From: Setaria digitata
Lineage: Eukaryota; Nematoda; Chromadorea; Rhabditida; Setariidae
Length of the DNA: 64,000 nt
NCBI GenBank assembly: GCA_003640385.1
Contig: RCAB01000030.1
Location: 1-64,000, forward strand
Direction of reading: 5' to 3'
Shown here in pieces: positions 61,001 to 64,000 of this stretch (position 1 is the first letter of the stretch; the number at the start of each line of letters is the position of its first letter). Under the pieces are notes generated by a model that worked only from the letters and a program-made list of their open reading frames with translations, ran no database searches and had not been told where the DNA came from. Both the position numbers and the translations under genes were made by a program.

Positions 61001-63677
61001 TCTCTTTTAGGCACTTCAGTCGCTACTTTCAAACTTCATAAATTGTTATCGTCTCAAGATTATGCTGTAACTGTTCCCATGATGCAACCATTCGCTGTAG
61101 CATATTTCCTTCTGATTATTGTAAAATATAATATTCTCTTATTCTGTTTCTGTATCCTCTTCCTCAACCTCCACAGTTTAAGATTGGGAAAAGAGTAATT
61201 AATATTTTTCTTAGCCATTAATATGTCTGCACTCCTGAAGTAAGTCATTAAGTTAACAATGTATTCTAGAAGGATAAGTAAATGAATCGTATAGTTGTAC
61301 ATGAAGTCATCGACTTCTGATATATTCAAAATTCACATTAATTTTCTTTCATTCCGGGTTTTCTGTCACTCATTGTTTAAAGTATCATCAAAAAGGAATT
61401 GCAGATGAATGCGGCTGCAATCGGATCGGATCGTATAATAACAGTTGCGATCAGCGAGGCCAATGTCGATGCCTTCCGGGTGTAGGTGGCCAGAAATGTG
61501 ATCATTGCATGTCAGGATTCTGGGGTCTTCATCTCATAGCCAAGGGTGCAATGGGATGTCAGCGTAAGACATTTTCTGAATCTTAGAAAGATACGCACAT
61601 CGATGTTTCCCAAAAATCGTCCAAATATTAATAATTATTTCTTGCCGATTTCATCTTGTAGCATGTGGATGCTCGGCATTTGGCTCTTCACGCTTCGACT
61701 GCGAGCAATCATCCGGTCGTTGCCAGTGTAGGCCTGATTCATATGGCATGAAATGCGATTCCTGCGATCCGGATTCTATCATAACTTCAAATGGTTGTCT
61801 GAAAAAAGCGGAGTTCCGTACTGCCAAGTAAGATGTCTATTAAGTGCCGGCATTTTTCAGAATTTAACTGTTGTTTAAATCCGGGAAATTTGCAGTAGTC
61901 AGAGTTTTTCACGCTAATTTTAAAGTTCAGTTACTTTGCTCTGATTAATTTAATTTCAACAAATTATAAATCTCTTAATTAATAGAAGCACACATCTAAG
62001 CTGTATTGAGCTAGCAAAGGATCCTATCAGTCCATTTATCCGTTTGGAATTAAAATGCTAACATTTGAAGAGACTGTAGCGAACTACGATGTCATCATGG
62101 AGCTCAATGTGTGATGATAGCATCGGGAATGCCAGTTTGTAAATGCGCGAAACATTGTGCACTAAGTCATTTAGGCTTAGTTGCCGAAATGTCTGTTTGT
62201 GGATCTGATGGGAATACTTATGATAACATCTGCGAACTGTGGCAATTTGCATGTCTCCACCAGTTGGACATCGTTCCTTCAGCACTTGGCACCTGTCCTC
62301 AAGGTATTCTCTAGCAAAACTTTATATCTTGCAATGATCAAAGATAGTAGGTTAGTCGGCGCTTAGTTATCACCTCATGGATAATAGTTTGATAATGATT
62401 ACAGTGATAGCGAATTGCTAAAGATGCTTTAATAGTAAGTTCATTTCATGTGATCATTTGTTTGCTGATCACTGCAATAACAATGTGATAAATGTTAATT
62501 ATTATTGTTAGGATAATTGTTGCTCAAGAGAGAATAATTCAGTAGTAATTTGAGTTCGTATCATTTCAACAAGAAATAATGGGAAATTTAGGGTTGGATT
62601 TTAGCATTTATTTCATCTTGTCAGCATTTTGGAAAATACTTCAGATGTTAATAGCGGCGAGATGCAACGTCGTCGAGAGCGCAAATTGAATGCAACACCT
62701 GTTTTGGGGAGTCTTTGCGCAGATGATGCTGACTGCCGTATTTTTAATACATACTGCGGTGAGATGGATGACCTCAGGTTGAGGAGCTGCAAGTGTAAGC
62801 AAGGATTCTTCTCATCCAAGGATATGACACAATGCATTCAAGGTTGGAAGATTTTTTTCATTTCATTCCTTGATTCGAAATTCCAGACTATTTTCTAAGG
62901 TATATTTAAATCTTTGTTTGTATTTTGAAGTACCGACATGATCGATGCTTTTATTGTCGCTCTCAGGTCCTCACTCTCGACTCTCGAATTCTCAATTCTG
63001 TAACCTGATGAATTGCTGTTCTTCATTTACTGTTCTTTTCTTGATTCCATTTCAAAAGGAAAAATCGTGATTTGACAGAGAGAGTAATTTTCAGTAAGAA
63101 ACTGCGCCTGTCTTAAATGTTTTTATAGATTAAAATTTTCTAGGAAATAGGCTTGAAATTTTAAATATATTTTAGAAAAGAAGAGTACCGAAGACAGTTC
63201 CTGGATGCTTGATGGAATGTCAGGGATTCAAGTTGTTATCGAAAAATCGTTAAATCGTCCATTCTCAGTCCAGCTACAGGTATGATAATATTTTTCAGCA
63301 TTTCCTATGCTTTCATTGCAATTATTTATTTCACCAATCAATTTAATTAAAGAACTGAATTGTTGATTATCATACAAAGATCACAATGTAAATATCTTTT
63401 CCTGTTATCTGAATACTTAAGTAATCTTGTCTGATCTTACTGTCAAAGTTGAAATGCTTGAGAAACTGAACTTTATCAGGAAACTCTCAGTAACATATAG
63501 ATCTTGTTTGTTGCATTCCAGAAAACCCTACATCTAATTCTTTGTGAAATTTTCAATAATTTGATTTTGTGAGCAGGCGCAAGCGCTTAACTCCTCGGGA
63601 GTATTACTCTACAGTAGTTTGAATAAAATGAATGATTTTATCCTCCTGCTGTTATCCGACTCAAAACTTATACTCAG
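49562..63677 (+). CDS. agr-1: Agrin, basement-membrane heparan sulfate proteoglycan core (partial, 3' end outside window)
   Basis: Secreted matrix protein. Twenty-two phase-consistent exons give 1065 residues before the edge: 49562..49741, 51025..51117, 51868..52003, 53975..54010, 54326..54377, 54659..54819, 56421..56666, 56890..57019, 57254..57336, 57656..57780, 57902..57992, 58200..58412, 58656..58760, 59006..59211, 59480..59606, 60664..60915, 61405..61563, 61662..61827, 62071..62303, 62645..62842, 63176..63279 and 63577..63677. Order of parts: signal peptide (MLFMLISVPFLLVLRTVSSQ), NtA-like domain, eight follistatin/Kazal repeats, two laminin-EGF modules, a ninth follistatin repeat, a short Cys-rich EGF-like module and the start of a laminin-G domain. 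That order is diagnostic of agrin. The SEA domain usual between FS9 and the EGF-like module is missing. Many module borders are phase-1 introns splitting the Gly codon after the last Cys, which permits module shuffling. Confidence 0.95.
56667..56668 (+). other. agr-1: Non-canonical GC splice donor in agrin
   Basis: Exon 7 ends TGTG and is followed by GCAAGC where sibling repeats have TGTG then GTAAGC, GTAATT or GTCAGT. Using GC as donor keeps phase 1 and joins to ATCCTTGC at 56890. No GT nearby gives a valid join. This is therefore a GC-AG intron. Confidence 0.75.
58462..58490. repeat. 11-bp perfect hairpin in an agrin intron
   Basis: TAGGCGCAACT (58462..58472), 7-nt loop TGCTGTG, AGTTGCGCCTA (58480..58490). 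The stem is GC-richer than the intron around it, 50 bp after the FS5 donor. It would fold stably in RNA. Confidence 0.7.
61405..61827 (+). other. agr-1: Agrin laminin-EGF modules 1 and 2
   Basis: Exons 61405..61563 and 61662..61827, each with the eight cysteines of an LE module. The first begins ECGCNRIGSYNNSCDQ and the second PCGCSAFGSSRFDCEQ, both with the CRC/CQC-x-P centre and a closing GC. Their position between FS8 and FS9 is exactly that of vertebrate agrin. Confidence 0.92.
62071..62303 (+). other. agr-1: Agrin follistatin repeat 9
   Basis: Single exon: DCSELRCHHGAQC hairpin, then CKCAKHCALS and the Kazal motif CGSDGNTYDNIC, ending GTCPQ. The acceptor is AAG-type (ACATTTGAAG). Confidence 0.9.
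62645..62842 (+). other. agr-1: Agrin linker with basic motif and Cys-rich EGF-like module
   Basis: Starts with a short acidic/Ser linker, then the basic run MQRRRERK, then a six-Cys module (CADDADCRIFNTYC, CKCKQGFF, C). It occupies the place where vertebrate agrin has Ser/Thr-rich regions, SEA and the first EGF. No SEA sequence is present between FS9 and this module. Confidence 0.75.
63176..63677 (+). other. agr-1: Start of agrin laminin-G domain 1
   Basis: Exons 63176..63279 and 63577..63677. Typical LG strands are visible: RPFSVQLQAQ, then SSGVLLYSS and FILLLLSDSKLILR (as in G-x-L-L-Y-x and the following hydrophobic strand). The domain continues past the right edge; the GTACTT donor at 63678 is present. 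Confidence 0.8.
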
Positions 63678-64000
63678 GTACTTTTTAGTCTTAACTGACA
63701 AAATTGTTACACATTTTTTTCTGCTGTCATCCTAATATTACAGTTCATGAAACTAGGAGATTCTTTTATATCGAAAACTTTTCCACACTACAAATCAAAT
63801 TATTTTGCTGGTGGTATGCAACACTCAGTTTCTGAAATTATCAAAGTTATCAGAGCTATCAACCTACAGATCTTTTTTCTCACTTAAAAAAAAAAAAGAC
63901 TAAACATACTAATATCTATCCAAGCAATAATTGCCTATTGTTTTCACTGCTATTTTTTGTTTTTCATTGCTAGTATCATGTGCTTACTTGTACTTTTGCA

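Noticed and set aside
1..64000. tRNA, rRNA, CRISPR arrays, bacterial operons, transposon or retroviral genes
   Set aside because: Looked for by eye on both strands. No cloverleaf with a typical T-arm, no rRNA stretch, no spaced direct-repeat array and no transposase, integrase or reverse-transcriptase motif was recognised. A covariance-model or profile search would be needed to exclude small or degraded cases.

Overview
The window looks like nuclear DNA of a nematode. Genes are broken into many small exons, introns and spacers are AT-rich with long poly-T runs, and most 3' splice sites are pyrimidine-rich and end in TTTCAG, TTGCAG or TTTAG. A cuticlin-type ZP-domain gene supports this. Long introns (up to about 3 kb) and relaxed acceptors (several end in AAG or GAG) argue against Caenorhabditis. 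A filarial or other spirurid worm is my best guess, by inference only. No bacterial, viral or transposon gene was recognised. Exon models were built by hand from reading frames, splice signals and matching intron phases.

Layout. 1-327 (+): last two exons of a gene entering from the left, ending in a Cys-rich peptide. 911-4804 (-): cuticlin-like ZP-domain membrane protein. 8.4-18.5 kb: four small, poorly conserved genes for membrane-anchored or secreted low-complexity proteins: a Lys/Glu-rich single-pass protein (+), a 95-aa single-pass protein (+), a secreted Ser/Thr-rich repeat protein (-) and a signal-anchored Ser/Pro/Lys-rich protein (-). 22.5-29.9 kb (+): ETS factor of the ERG/FLI/FEV class, with a perfect 32-bp x 16 minisatellite in its largest intron. 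32.0-34.1 kb (+): TMEM53 (DUF829) family protein. 38.5-46.9 kb (+): JUN orthologue with a GC-rich upstream region carrying one CRE and two AP-1 sites, plus a probable internal promoter and alternative first exon. 49.6 kb to the right edge (+): agrin, 22 exons visible, cut inside its first laminin-G domain.

The conserved genes do not form an operon; spacers are kilobases long. Two are transcription factors (ETS and JUN), two are extracellular-matrix or cuticle proteins (ZP and agrin), and one is probably a nuclear-envelope or ER membrane protein (TMEM53). The most useful leads are the predicted JUN isoform lacking its regulatory N-terminus, the altered JUN zipper, the agrin that keeps NtA but lacks SEA, the minisatellite, and the cluster of fast-evolving membrane/secreted genes.
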